Source: Gemmatimonadota bacterium (lineage in GTDB: Bacteria > Gemmatimonadota > Gemmatimonadetes > Gemmatimonadales > Gemmatimonadaceae). Taken from it: a stretch of 64,000 bases of DNA. Made by a program: the position numbers and the translations under genes. The notes beneath the pieces were generated by a model. It saw only the letters and a list, made by a program, of their open reading frames with translations, was not told where the DNA came from and made no database searches. How positions within the stretch are numbered: the stretch's first letter is position 1; the number at the start of each line of letters is the position of its first letter. This document shows, piece by piece, positions 35,288 to 44,776 of the stretch. Location of the stretch: contig JAJTGR010000069.1 of the NCBI GenBank assembly GCA_021299375.1, positions 1-64,000 of the forward strand, in the 5' to 3' direction.

Positions 35288-36232
35288 TCAGCCGCCCGTA
35301 CGACGCGGCGGCGCCGGCAGCGTACCCTTGTTGGCAATCGCCTTGTTGATCGCCTCCACGGTCACGGTGGCGCGAAACGCCACCACCTGCTTCGCCCACT
35401 CGGTGGCCTGCTTGCGATTGGCCAGCGAGACGCCGTTGATGCTGGCCTTGCCGGCCTTCACCCGCTCGTCGTACCGAATGCTCTTCGGGTCGTCGATCAT
35501 CATGTTGAGCGAGATCACGGGGTCGTCATGCAGGTTGTCCGACGCCCCTTCCACGAGGCCGTGCTGCTTCATGTACTCGGCCACCCGCGCGTAGTCGTAG
35601 TACTCCTGCACATGCGCCACGATGGGCGCGCCCTTCCAGAGCGCGGTGAGTGAATCGGCCACGGCACGCTGGCCGTTCTGGTTGCCGCCGCTGTCGCCGA
35701 TGAGGATGATCTTCTCGAAGCCGTGCGCCTTGAGGCTGGTCACGATGTCGGTGAGCAGGGCGCGGAACGTGCCCTCGCGCATGCTGATGGTGCCGGGCGA
35801 GGTCATGTGTCCGCTGGGTGGCTCGACGTTGCCTTCGGGCACGAACTTCACGATCGGGGCGCACAGGGCGTTGCCCAGCTTGCGGGCAATGGCATCGCAG
35901 TTGGTGTGCAGCACGTAGTTGTGCTTGCCCGTCACGAGCCACGGGCCGTTGGGCTCCATGCCGCCGGTGGTGATGATGACGGTGGTCTTGCCCGCCTTGA
36001 TGGCGTCGCGCACGTCCATCCACGTCATCTCTTCCATCCACACCGTGTTCGGTGCCGGCAGGGGATTCGGCGTGTCGTTGCAGTTGTACGGGTTGGCGCT
36101 GCAGTTGCCGCCGCCCATGCTGCGGGGGTCGCGCGCGGCACCGCCCTGTGCCTCGACCAGGCCGGCGGTGGTAATGGAGAGCGTGAGAGCGACGAGTGAG
36201 CGGCGAACCAGGGGGGCAAACGTCGGGGACAT
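35288..36232 (-). CDS. Exported creatininase-family protein
   Basis: The 314-residue precursor starts MSPTFAPLVRRSLVALTLSITT, a signal peptide. The creatininase fold is shown by WMEEMTWMDVRDAIKAGKTT, GGMEPNGPWLVTGKHNYV (metal-binding Glu/His region), GDSGGNQNGQRAVA and HDDPVIS. Family members are metal-dependent amidohydrolases acting on creatinine or on formamide-type precursors; the substrate here is unknown. An extracytoplasmic location is unusual for the enzyme class. Start at 36232 is chosen for the signal peptide; the frame continues upstream without family resemblance. It lies 42 nt before the DUF5916 gene. Confidence 0.82.
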   Translation of the reverse strand: MSPTFAPLVRRSLVALTLSITTAGLVEAQGGAARDPRSMGGGNCSANPYNCNDTPNPLPAPNTVWMEEMTWMDVRDAIKAGKTTVIITTGGMEPNGPWLVTGKHNYVLHTNCDAIARKLGNALCAPIVKFVPEGNVEPPSGHMTSPGTISMREGTFRALLTDIVTSLKAHGFEKIILIGDSGGNQNGQRAVADSLTALWKGAPIVAHVQEYYDYARVAEYMKQHGLVEGASDNLHDDPVISLNMMIDDPKSIRYDERVKAGKASINGVSLANRKQATEWAKQVVAFRATVTVEAINKAIANKGTLPAPPRRTGG

Positions 36233-36363
36233 GCAGTGCGCTCCCGGAAGGTGGGGGATGATCGTGGGGTCGCCTACGATGTTGTCCGTGTCGCCACCGC
36301 GCCAGAGTCGGAAGGGATGGATTCCCCATTTGCGTCGGCGGCCGTTTTGCACGACTCTTCTGT

Positions 36364-37425
36364 ATGCTCCGATTCCCGCCTTTCGCCCGGCGATGGCCGC
36401 CCCGCCTGCCGCAGGCTGTTGCAGCCCTCGCGCTCTGCGCCCTCCCCGCTGGAACGTCCGCGCAGTCCACCGGCGGTACCACGTCCGGTGCCACCAGCGC
36501 GTCGCAGCCCGCGGCGAAGCTGACCGCTGCGGAGATCCGGACACTGGCCGAGACCCATGTGGCCGTCAGCGTGGTGAATGATTCCGCCGATGCGCGGGCC
36601 GCCCAGTCGAAGAACAAGACCAGGGACGCCCAGCTCGAATTGGCGCACCAGAAGCGCACGCTGGTCGCGAATGCCATCAAGGCCAAGGGGCTGACCGAGG
36701 CCGAGTACCAGCGTCAACGCTTTCTGGTCAGCACCGACGCCGACCTGCGGGCGCAATTCGATAGTGTGGTGGCCAAGATCACGGGGGCCCCATTGCCGGG
36801 TCGCGTAGTGGCGGCCGCCGCCCCGGGGTTCACGCCGGCCAGTGCGCTGCCGCCCGGCCTCGTGGGCACCCACATCGGCCATGTGACCACCAGTTACGTG
36901 GACACCCCCGACAAGTCCGGGTTGTTGCCGATGGCCTTCGCCGAGGCGCAGATCGCCATGCAGCACGCCAACCTGGCGCTGCGCACCCCCATGGATCTCG
37001 CGGCCATGCAGCTGCACGCGGGGCACGTGCTGCACGCGCTCGATCCCGCCCTCGTGCCCATGGGCCCCGGCAAGGGGTACGGTTTCCGCAAGGCCGCCGG
37101 CGGTGTGGCGCAGCACATCGAACTGGCCGCCAAGGAGCCGTCGGCCTCGGGGAACGTCAAGATTCACACCACGCACATCGCCGGCGCCGCGCGCAGCGCC
37201 TTGGCGCGCATGGAGCTCGCCATCGATCTGGCCAGGAAGATCCGCGAGGCCAAGGACGCCGCAGCCGCGGCCAGCCTGCTCGGGCAGCTGGTGTCGATGT
37301 GCGGCCAGCTCATCTCGGGCGCCGACGTGAACGCCGACGGCCGCATTGCGTGGGGCGATGGCGAGGGTGGCCTTCAGCAGGCGCAGGAGCACCTGCAGTT
37401 GCTGCTCGCCGGTGAGAAGAAGTAG
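36364..37425 (+). CDS. Exported protein of unknown function (helical, DUF4168-like N-part)
   Basis: The 353-residue precursor has a signal peptide ending GTSAQS (about 34). The part from 50 to 145 is helical (LTAAEIRTLAETHVAVSVVN, GLTEAEYQRQRFLVSTDADL) and resembles DUF4168-type proteins. The second half (180-345) is another alpha-rich region with many His and Ala (QLHAGHVLHALDPALV) and includes DVNADGRIAWGDG, a possible dockerin/EF-hand-like calcium loop. It is divergent from the creatininase gene, transcribed toward the bidirectional terminator at 37484. No enzymatic function can be given. Confidence 0.72.
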   Translation: MLRFPPFARRWPPRLPQAVAALALCALPAGTSAQSTGGTTSGATSASQPAAKLTAAEIRTLAETHVAVSVVNDSADARAAQSKNKTRDAQLELAHQKRTLVANAIKAKGLTEAEYQRQRFLVSTDADLRAQFDSVVAKITGAPLPGRVVAAAAPGFTPASALPPGLVGTHIGHVTTSYVDTPDKSGLLPMAFAEAQIAMQHANLALRTPMDLAAMQLHAGHVLHALDPALVPMGPGKGYGFRKAAGGVAQHIELAAKEPSASGNVKIHTTHIAGAARSALARMELAIDLARKIREAKDAAAAASLLGQLVSMCGQLISGADVNADGRIAWGDGEGGLQQAQEHLQLLLAGEKK

Positions 37426-37483
37426 GGCGGCGTCCGGGCGCCCTCACCGAGCGCCTCACACCCACGGAGCGACACAACGCAAG

Positions 37484-37514
37484 AAGCCCGCGCCGGACGT
37501 CCGGCGCGGGCTTT
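37484..37514. terminator. Bidirectional intrinsic terminator
   Basis: A perfect palindrome with 15-bp arms (37484-37498 and 37499-37513), core GCCCGCGCCGGAC, has A-rich and T-rich ends (AAG on the left, CTTTC on the right). It lies between the convergent genes ending at 37425 (plus) and 37542 (minus), so it can serve both transcripts. Confidence 0.8.
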
Positions 37515-37541
37515 CTGCGTTCAGGGCACGTCAGCGCTGCG

Positions 37542-39542
37542 TCAGCAGCTCACGCACCGGTGGTTGTTGCGCGCCCCGAGCTTCTCGAGCAGTTGGATCG
37601 TCTCCGGGAACGGCCGCAGTCGCTGTACGGGCCCGTTGGCGAGGTCCACCGTCGTGCGATAGTCGCGGCCGACCGCCTTGGGGTCTGCCCCCTTGCTCAC
37701 CAGATAGAGGATCATCTCGTTGTCGCCGCGGGCGGCCGCGTGGTGCAGCGGCGTGTAGCCATTGAGGTCGCGCTTGTTCACGTCGTGACCCAGCTCTTCA
37801 ACCAGGTACTTCATGACCGGCAACCAGCCATCCGGTGCATGCCGATGTGCGTTGCCGGCGAAGCCGTTGCCGTAGCCCACGCCGGCGGCGGAGTGAATGG
37901 GGTAGGTCCCGATCCCGGCCGGCACGGCCTTGGCGGCTGAGTCGAGCCACTTGTCGACGCCCGGCGGTGTCATGCCCTCGGCAAACCCGGTGGGCGCGCG
38001 GCGACGGCCGAGCTGCGGTGGGCGGTACGACGGCATGGTGTCGATCGCCCCGGCGGCCTTGAGCATCTTCATGGCTTCGAGGTCCACCGCGTACGTCGCC
38101 CGCCAGAAGGGGGTGGTGCCGTCGAGCAACTCGAGCCCGCAATTGGCGTTGCCGCAGTTGCTGTAGCCGAAGAACCAGATGTTTTTCGTGAGCCGCGCAT
38201 TCACGTCGGCGCCCGCCGTGATGAGCGCCTGCATGAGTTCATAATGCGTGGTCTTCTGCAGCTGCACGGACTGCGGCTGCGGATAGCGTGACCGCGGGTA
38301 CCAGTACGTGTTGATCGCCGCGTACAGCGGCGTGAGGCCATGGATGCTCGCGAGCTTCACATTGGCGCCGCGCTGCACCAGCGCCATGGCGAGGTCGAAG
38401 TGCCCGTTGATGGTGGCGTGCAGCACCGGCGAGGTGCTGTCGCTGACGGAGACCTCGTTGATGTTCGCGCCACCGTCGAGCAGGGCCATGGTGGCGGCCA
38501 CATGGCCCTGGCGAACAGCATGGTGCAGCGCAGTCAAGCCGCCGACGTTGCCGACCGTCGCCTCGTAATTGGCCTGGAACCCATTGGTGGTGTCGCGGGG
38601 GATCACCGTCTCGGTGGTCTTGCCGACATCCTTGCTGGCATACATCGCGCGGCCGGCGAGAATGGCCTCCTCGATCTGCTTCGGCGTGAGCGACTGCACC
38701 GGCGGCGCGGCGAGCCCGACACGGGGGCCGCGGGCGCTGTCGGCGCGGGGCGCTGTGGCCGGCGCGGCCGAAGGCTTGGTCGAGTCAGGGCGCGGCGGTG
38801 GTGCCGCTGGGCCATCGCCGCCCCCGCCGAACAGACGGCGCTGCGCCGCCTGCTCCGCCTCGGTCTTGGCCTGCGCCTTCATGACCGAGTCGCGCACCGT
38901 TGCCGGCAGGTACGAGAACAGCACCTCGTTGCGCTTGCGGGCCGCGGCCTGCTGGCGCGCCAGCTCCTCGGTGAGGTTCTGCGTGTTGGTCTTGAGCGAA
39001 GGATTGGCGCCCGCCTTGAGGAGCGCGGCGATGACCGCCGGCCGGTCTGCGGATGCCGCGAACATCAGCGGCGTCTGTCCCCACTCTGTCTCACGCGCAT
39101 TGGGGTCGGCCTTCTTCGCCAGCAGCGCCTTCACCGCCACCACGTCGCCGGCTTGCGCGGCAAGGTGCAGCGCGGTGGCGCCGGTGGCGGTCATGATCGT
39201 GGGGTCGGCGCCAGCCGCGAGCAGCGCCTGCACCACCGCCCCGCTTCCCGCGCGCGCCGCGACGTGCAGCGGCGTGTAGGCGCCGTTGCGGGTGACCGGC
39301 GTGACCTTGGCGCCGGCCTTGAGCAGCAGGTGCGCCATGGCGGCATCGCCGCGCTCGGCCGCCCAGTGAAGCGCCGTCATGCCATCGCCCAGGGCCGCAT
39401 TGACGTCGGCCCTGGCGGCAATCAACGCCCGCACCGTGGTCAGGTCCCCGCGACTCGCCGCCTCCGGCAGCGACGCCGTGGCCACTGTCACCATCACCCC
39501 GGCCAACGCGACCGCGGCGGTCCCTCGCCAGCTCCCAATCAT
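37542..39542 (-). CDS. Exported ankyrin-repeat protein
   Basis: The 666-residue protein starts MIGSWRGTAAVALAGVMVTVATAS, a signal peptide or anchor. Ankyrin repeats fill about 25-185 (DGMTALHWAAERGDAAMAHL, TPLHVAARAGSGAVVQALL, TALHLAAQAGDVVAVKALL) and about 290-655 (GYTPLHHAAARGDNEMILYL), separated by a Pro/Ala-rich linker. It ends with NHRCVSC, a C-terminal CxxC. GAGG lies upstream of the ATG at 39542. It is the last gene of an operon with DUF1552 and DUF1592 proteins, a grouping that suggests a periplasmic complex with the c-type-heme-like partner. Confidence 0.86.
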   Translation of the reverse strand: MIGSWRGTAAVALAGVMVTVATASLPEAASRGDLTTVRALIAARADVNAALGDGMTALHWAAERGDAAMAHLLLKAGAKVTPVTRNGAYTPLHVAARAGSGAVVQALLAAGADPTIMTATGATALHLAAQAGDVVAVKALLAKKADPNARETEWGQTPLMFAASADRPAVIAALLKAGANPSLKTNTQNLTEELARQQAAARKRNEVLFSYLPATVRDSVMKAQAKTEAEQAAQRRLFGGGGDGPAAPPPRPDSTKPSAAPATAPRADSARGPRVGLAAPPVQSLTPKQIEEAILAGRAMYASKDVGKTTETVIPRDTTNGFQANYEATVGNVGGLTALHHAVRQGHVAATMALLDGGANINEVSVSDSTSPVLHATINGHFDLAMALVQRGANVKLASIHGLTPLYAAINTYWYPRSRYPQPQSVQLQKTTHYELMQALITAGADVNARLTKNIWFFGYSNCGNANCGLELLDGTTPFWRATYAVDLEAMKMLKAAGAIDTMPSYRPPQLGRRRAPTGFAEGMTPPGVDKWLDSAAKAVPAGIGTYPIHSAAGVGYGNGFAGNAHRHAPDGWLPVMKYLVEELGHDVNKRDLNGYTPLHHAAARGDNEMILYLVSKGADPKAVGRDYRTTVDLANGPVQRLRPFPETIQLLEKLGARNNHRCVSC

Positions 39543-39574
39543 GATCGTGCCCTCGGTGAGTTCGTGACGGAGGT

Positions 39575-40975
39575 TCAGGCGTTCGTGTACAGCGCGAACG
39601 GTGCCACGCTGTCGCCGAAGCTCGGGGCATCCACGCCGAATTGGTGCAGCAGCGACAGGAAGACGTCGGCCATGGGCGTGCCGTCGGGCGCCTTGAGGTG
39701 CGTGCCGCCGGGGATCATGCCGTTCGCGCCGCCGAGCAGAATGAGCGGGCACCGGCGATGGTTGTGCACGTTGCCGTCGGCCATCGGCGAGCCGTACATG
39801 ATCAGCGTATTGTCGAGCAGGCTGCCCTCGCCATCCTTCGTTGCCTTGAGGCGCTCGAGGAAGTACGGCAGCATCGACACGTGGTACTTGTTGATCAGGT
39901 TGAACTCGAGGATCGCCGCCTCGCGGCCGCCATGGTGCGATGCGGGGTGGAATCCCTTGTTCGTGCCGCTTTCGGGGAAGGTGCGGCTCGAGGCGTCACG
40001 TCCGGTCTTGAACGAGAACACGCGGGTCATGTCCGACTGGAACGCCAGCACCTGGATGTCGAACATGAGCTTCATGTGCTCCTCGAACGAGTCCGGCACG
40101 CCCACCGGCGCCTCGGGGAGGAGTCGTTCGTCGCCGCTCTGGTTCTTGGCCTCGACCTTCTGGATGCGGCGCTCGAGCTCGCGCACGTTCTCGAGGTACT
40201 GGTCGACACGCCGGCGGTCGGTGGGGCCGAGCTGCCGCTTGAGGGTCGACATCTCCCCGACCACCCAGTCGAGAATGCTGCCGTTGTCCTTGCGGCGCGC
40301 CGAGCGGTCGGCATTGTTGGCGCCCGCACCGAAGAGCAGGTCGAAGGCTGCCCGGGGATTGCGGATCATCGGCAGGGGCTCGTTCGGCGAGGCCCAGCTG
40401 ATGGTGTCCGTGTAGGCGCACGAGTAGTTGTACGTGCAGCCGCCGGCCTGGTCGAGGTTCTCGATGCACAGCTGCATCGAGGGGATCGGCGTGTCCTGCC
40501 CGATCTTGCGCGCCACGATCTGGTCGAACGACGTGCCGACAAACAGGTCGGAACCCTGCGTCTGTTTCGGGTGCGACTGGGTGAGGAACACCGCGCTCGA
40601 CCGGAAGTGATCGCCGCCGATCTCCGGGGCGTCGAAGGCCTCGGCCATGCGCACGTCGGTGTTGCTCACGATCGTGAGGTGGTTGCGCCAGTTCGCGAGC
40701 GGCGAGAGCGCACTGTCGGCGTTGAAGGCAAACTGCCGGCCGACCCCTTCGGGCGCCCACAGGTGCCGCGACGCCCCCCAGGTGTTGCTGCCGGCCGCGC
40801 CATGCACCGACTCGATGCACACCAGCCGAGTATGGCCGGCGGCCGACGGCCGCCCAGCCCCGGCGAGGAAGCGCCCCGCGGGGTCCATCGCGTCGAGATA
40901 CGGCAGCGCGATCGTCGCGCTGAGCCCCTTCAGGAACGTACGGCGCTCGAGCGTCTTCTGGGTCAGAAACTGCAT
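39575..40975 (-). CDS. DUF1552 protein, Tat-exported
   Basis: The 466-residue protein begins MQFLTQKTLERRTFLKGLSA, a twin-arginine signal (RRTFLKG). The body matches DUF1552, a family common in Planctomycetes, Acidobacteria and Gemmatimonadota and distantly related to sulfatase-like DUF1501 proteins: VCIESVHGAAGSNTW, RNPRAAFDLLFGAG, RVDQYLENVRELERRI, GMIPGGTHLKAPDGTPMADV. Function is unknown. It lies 22 nt downstream of the DUF1592 gene, the standard pairing, and 32 nt upstream of the ankyrin gene. Confidence 0.88.
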   Translation of the reverse strand: MQFLTQKTLERRTFLKGLSATIALPYLDAMDPAGRFLAGAGRPSAAGHTRLVCIESVHGAAGSNTWGASRHLWAPEGVGRQFAFNADSALSPLANWRNHLTIVSNTDVRMAEAFDAPEIGGDHFRSSAVFLTQSHPKQTQGSDLFVGTSFDQIVARKIGQDTPIPSMQLCIENLDQAGGCTYNYSCAYTDTISWASPNEPLPMIRNPRAAFDLLFGAGANNADRSARRKDNGSILDWVVGEMSTLKRQLGPTDRRRVDQYLENVRELERRIQKVEAKNQSGDERLLPEAPVGVPDSFEEHMKLMFDIQVLAFQSDMTRVFSFKTGRDASSRTFPESGTNKGFHPASHHGGREAAILEFNLINKYHVSMLPYFLERLKATKDGEGSLLDNTLIMYGSPMADGNVHNHRRCPLILLGGANGMIPGGTHLKAPDGTPMADVFLSLLHQFGVDAPSFGDSVAPFALYTNA

Positions 40976-40997
40976 CGGAGGTGCTCCTGTCTGGGTA

Positions 40998-43514
40998 TCA
41001 GTTGTGCGACGCGTCGGCCGACACCGGCTCGGCGCGCTTGCTCTGGAAGGCCTTGCTGTTCACCACGCCCATCACGAACGCCGACATCCGGTAGTTCTGC
41101 TTCTCGGCATCCCGCACGATCCGGCGGATCGTGGGCATGTCGTAATCCTCCATCCGGCGCCCGAGGGCGTAGGCCATCAGGTTCTCGGTGAAGTTCCGCA
41201 TCAGCGGCACCGGCCGCTTGAGCAGCGCCCTGGTCAGGTCCGCCGAGGTGTTGAGGGGCGTCCCGTCGTACAGGTTGCCACGGGTGTCGAGCTTCGCCCC
41301 GTTCTCACGATAGCGCAGCTTTCCCGTCACATCGAAGTTGTCGAGCGCGAGTCCGATCGGATCGATGAAGTTGTGGCACGACTTGCAGGTGGGGTTGGCC
41401 CGGTGCATCTCCATGCGCTCGCGCGTGGTGAGCTGGCGCCCCTCGACCGCACCGGCGGTCTGCTCGAGGTCGGGCACGTTGGGCGGCGGCGGTGGCGGCG
41501 GCGCGCCCAACAGCACTTCCATGACCCACTTGCCGCGCAGCACCGGCGACGTGCGGTTGCCCAGCGACGTCTGCACCAGGACACTGCCATGGCCAAGAAC
41601 GCCGCGACGCTGGTCGTCGGCGTACGCCACCTTCCGGAAGTACGGGCCGGTCACGTTCGGAATGCCGTAGTGCCGCGCCAGCTGCTCGTTCACGAACGTG
41701 GAGTCGGCAGAGAAGATCGACAGCACACTGCGATCCTTGCGCACCACGTCCTCGAAGAACAGTTCCGTCTCCTTCTGCATGGCGTTGGCGAGCTGCAGGT
41801 CGAAGTCGGGGAAGAGGAACGCATCCGGCTTGACCTTGTCGAGGTCCTGCAGCCGCAGCCACTGCGCCGCGAAGCGCGTGGAGAGCGCTTCGGCGCGCGG
41901 GTCGGCGAGCATGCGCTTCACCTCCGCCGTGAACACGACCGGCTGGGACAGCCGCCGTGTCCGGGCCAGCGTCAGCAGGCGCTCGTCGGGAATGGTGCTC
42001 CACAAGAAGAACGACAGGCGCGTGGCCAGCTCGAGGTCGTCGATGCGGAAGTCGGTGCCTTCGGCCACACCGGTGGGCGTCCGCTCGAAGCGGAAGATGA
42101 AGAACGGGCTCGCCAGCAGGGCCTGGATACCGAGGCGCACACCGTCCTCGAAGCCGTTCTCGGCGCCCGGCGCCGAGGCGCCCTGATCGTAGAACTTCAT
42201 CAGGGCGGCCCGGTCGGTGTCGGTGAGCGGCCGACGATACGCGCGGGTGGCGAGCCGCTCCAGGATCGTCTGCGCGCAGGCCCGCTGGGCCGCCTTGGCG
42301 GTGGGCGCACAGGTGAAGATCGCACGGCGGCTCGGCGAGTCGGAGAGGCCGGTGATCTTGTACGGCCCGGAGACGAGCACATCCATGAGGTACGCCGGCT
42401 CGGTGGTGCCGGCCGACCCGTTCCCCTGCGATGCCCGTGACCACTCATGCGGCTTGATGAGGTCTTCGTACGGCCCCTCGGCGCGCTTGACGAACGCCAC
42501 CGACAAGGTACGCTGGCCCCCCTTGATCCGGAGCGGCTCGGTCAGGAGGTAGTCGGCGCCGAGCGGCAGGTCGGCGGACTCGTTGTTGCGATGCACGCCC
42601 CGGTCATAGCGCAGCAGGGCCACGCGCTCGCCGTCGATGGAGACGTCCACGTCTTCGACCGGGCGGCCCACGCCGCCACCGACATTCACGCGGATCTGGT
42701 ACTCGCCATCGGCCGGGAAGGTGTGCTTGACCACCATGCCACCGCGGGTGCCGTACGGCGTCCCTTCGACCCGGTCCCAGGGGTGCTGCGAGGCGAACGG
42801 TGACGTCTTGTAGAGCACCTGCGCGAGGCCGGCCTTGCGATCACCGACTGCCATGCGACTGACCGCCGAGGCGGCATTGAGGTACCCCTCGAGCAGCATC
42901 GGCGAAAGCGCCTGTGCGTCGGAGATGTTGTCGAAGTTGGCGCTCTTGGTGTCGAGCGGGAGCCAGTCACCGGCGTTGACCGCGAGGGCGAACAGGTCGC
43001 GCACGACGCGCTCATACTCCGGGCGGTTGAGGCGCTGGAAGCTGCGCGTCCCCGGGTTGACCGGGGCGGCGTCCATGGTCTGCTCGAGCGTCTCGGCCAG
43101 CGCCAGCAGCGTGTCCCCGCCGGGGCGCTTCGAGCCCGGCGGCGGCATCATTTCGGCCCGCAGCTTGCGAATGATCTTCTCGGTCACGTCGGCGGCGTCC
43201 GGGGCCTTGGTGACGCTGTAGCCGCGCAAGTTGAGATTGCCGCGGCGCATGGTGGGATTGTGGCACGAGCCACAATACCGCTGCACCGTACTGTCCAGCG
43301 CTGCCACGGCCATGCCGCGGGCGCCGAACTTCATCGGGGCCCGCGGTACGCGCAACGGCTTGGCGAGCACGGCGTGAACGCCGGACACCGGCGCTCTCGG
43401 CGGATCGGCGGACCGGGTGTGCGCAACGGGCGCCGACGACGAGGCGACCGTCATCAGCGACGTCGCCACAGTGATCGAAGCGGGAATAGCGGACCACGCG
43501 AACAAGACCTTCAT
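40998..43514 (-). CDS. DUF1587/1592/1588/1585 planctomycete-type cytochrome-like protein
   Basis: The 838-residue precursor starts MKVLFAWSAIPASITVATSLM (signal). A CxxCH site, YCGSCHNP, near residue 77 suggests covalent heme in the N-terminal PSCyt domain; a second, CKSCHNFIDPIG, lies near the C-terminus in the DUF1588 region. Between them come DUF1587 (FQRLNRPEYERVVRDLF), a beta domain (DUF1595-like), DUF1592 (ELATRLSFFLWSTIPDE) and finally DUF1585 (YALGRRMEDYDMPTIRRIV). GGAG precedes the ATG at 43514. It leads the operon with the DUF1552 and ankyrin genes; the oxidised substrate is unknown. Confidence 0.87.
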   Translation of the reverse strand: MKVLFAWSAIPASITVATSLMTVASSSAPVAHTRSADPPRAPVSGVHAVLAKPLRVPRAPMKFGARGMAVAALDSTVQRYCGSCHNPTMRRGNLNLRGYSVTKAPDAADVTEKIIRKLRAEMMPPPGSKRPGGDTLLALAETLEQTMDAAPVNPGTRSFQRLNRPEYERVVRDLFALAVNAGDWLPLDTKSANFDNISDAQALSPMLLEGYLNAASAVSRMAVGDRKAGLAQVLYKTSPFASQHPWDRVEGTPYGTRGGMVVKHTFPADGEYQIRVNVGGGVGRPVEDVDVSIDGERVALLRYDRGVHRNNESADLPLGADYLLTEPLRIKGGQRTLSVAFVKRAEGPYEDLIKPHEWSRASQGNGSAGTTEPAYLMDVLVSGPYKITGLSDSPSRRAIFTCAPTAKAAQRACAQTILERLATRAYRRPLTDTDRAALMKFYDQGASAPGAENGFEDGVRLGIQALLASPFFIFRFERTPTGVAEGTDFRIDDLELATRLSFFLWSTIPDERLLTLARTRRLSQPVVFTAEVKRMLADPRAEALSTRFAAQWLRLQDLDKVKPDAFLFPDFDLQLANAMQKETELFFEDVVRKDRSVLSIFSADSTFVNEQLARHYGIPNVTGPYFRKVAYADDQRRGVLGHGSVLVQTSLGNRTSPVLRGKWVMEVLLGAPPPPPPPNVPDLEQTAGAVEGRQLTTRERMEMHRANPTCKSCHNFIDPIGLALDNFDVTGKLRYRENGAKLDTRGNLYDGTPLNTSADLTRALLKRPVPLMRNFTENLMAYALGRRMEDYDMPTIRRIVRDAEKQNYRMSAFVMGVVNSKAFQSKRAEPVSADASHN

Positions 43515-43724
43515 ACGGCCACTCCACGAGTGTGACTGCCCGCACCCGGGCGGGTGCATGCACGACGTCGTGCTGCTCGAAGCGGGTGTTGCGTTCACCC
43601 GGCCGGTAGGGAGGAGGCCGGCGGGCTGCCTGCGTGATGCCTGATGCGTGATGCGCGTGGCACCGGCACGGTGCAGAGACCACGTACACCGGCACGGCTC
43701 CGGTACCATATAACATACGCACCA

Positions 43725-43752
43725 GGCGCCCAGGATGCTGCGGCTGGGCGCC
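43725..43752. terminator. Hairpin between panE-like gene and the DUF1592 operon
   Basis: A 9-bp stem GGCGCCCAG/CTGGGCGCC with a 10-nt loop begins 8 nt beyond the stop of the minus-strand reductase gene. It has no T-run, so it is only a candidate transcript end. An AT-rich TATAAC/GTTATA stretch just beyond it (about 43709-43716) may belong to the promoter of the DUF1592 operon. Confidence 0.4.
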
Positions 43753-43759
43753 GCGCCGC

Positions 43760-44749
43760 TCACGTCGCGGGCAGCGCGCTTGGCAGCAACACGGCGTACA
43801 GCAGATCGTGGGCCGGCGTGGCTACCGCGTGGGTCCGCGCCAGGCGAACCACGGCTGCCGTTTGGGCGTCGAACTCGCTTGGGCGTCGGGCCATGAGGTC
43901 ACGCGCCAGCGACGTGAAGCCGTCCGCCGGCAAACCATCGTAGCGCCTCCAGACGTGCGCCTTGGCGCCGTGGGGCCACGCCACACCGCACGCGCTCCCC
44001 ACCGCCATGACCTCGTCGAGGGCCACGTCGATAAGGTGGCGCGTCTCCGGGATCGTCCGTACGACACCGAACGGTGCCTGGGCTGCCGCGCCCACCGCGC
44101 CGATGGGCTCGATGAACAGGAACTTCTCCCAGAGCGCGACGGCCATGTCGGTGGGGGTCACGACGTGCATGCCGGCACCCTCGATGGCCCGCGCGACCCG
44201 GTGCGCGGTGTCCTGCACCGCCTCCGCCAGCGGCGAACCTCCACGGGGCCCGAACTCGAGCAGCGGCGTGACCGCCGAGTGCCGCAGATGTCCCGGCGCC
44301 ACCTGTTCGACGATGACCCGGCACAGCCCTTCGAGCACGTGATCGGGCCCCAGTTCGGCCGCCAACTGACTGCTGGCCTCGACGCCGTTCTGGAGCGGAA
44401 TGACCACCGTGTGCGGCGCCAACAGGGCCCGTAGCGCGGGGGCCAGCGCCGCCACCTGCGTCGCCTTGACGGCCACGAGCACGAGATCGACCGGGCCGAT
44501 GGTTCGGGGGTCGTCGGTCGCCGCGACGGGCGGGAGTCGGAGGTCACCGTCCACGCTGTCGAGCCGCAGGCCGTGGGCGATGAGGGCGGCCAGGGTGGCG
44601 CCGCGGGCGACAAAGTGCACCGCATGGCCGGCTTGGGCCAAGCGGGCGCCGAACACGCCACCGACCGCTCCCGCGCCGACGACGGCGACGCGAAGGCGGT
44701 CGGCGGTGGACGGCCGGGCCGACGCCGCGGCGCCGCTCATGGACGCCAT
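43760..44749 (-). CDS. 2-dehydropantoate 2-reductase family protein
   Basis: The 329-residue protein has an N-terminal Rossmann motif VVGAGAVGGVFGARLAQAGH (about 24-43), the family segments VKATQ, PLQNGVEASSQLA and WEKFLFIEPIGAVGA with the conserved Lys/Asn-type region, and a helical C-domain. Members reduce ketopantoate to pantoate with NADPH in pantothenate synthesis, but paralogs act on other 2-keto acids, so PanE identity is likely but not certain. The ATG at 44740 is an alternative start. It follows a secreted protein gene by 27 nt. Confidence 0.82.
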   Translation of the reverse strand: MASMSGAAASARPSTADRLRVAVVGAGAVGGVFGARLAQAGHAVHFVARGATLAALIAHGLRLDSVDGDLRLPPVAATDDPRTIGPVDLVLVAVKATQVAALAPALRALLAPHTVVIPLQNGVEASSQLAAELGPDHVLEGLCRVIVEQVAPGHLRHSAVTPLLEFGPRGGSPLAEAVQDTAHRVARAIEGAGMHVVTPTDMAVALWEKFLFIEPIGAVGAAAQAPFGVVRTIPETRHLIDVALDEVMAVGSACGVAWPHGAKAHVWRRYDGLPADGFTSLARDLMARRPSEFDAQTAAVVRLARTHAVATPAHDLLYAVLLPSALPAT

Positions 44750-44776
44750 GCGGTTCGGTACCGAATCAGCAACCCC

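Noticed and set aside
43700-43724. Promoter of the DUF1592 operon at the AT-rich TATAAC/GTTATA stretch
   Set aside because: A -10-like sequence is visible, but no -35 box lies at a proper distance and the leader would be about 190 nt long; noted only in the hairpin entry.
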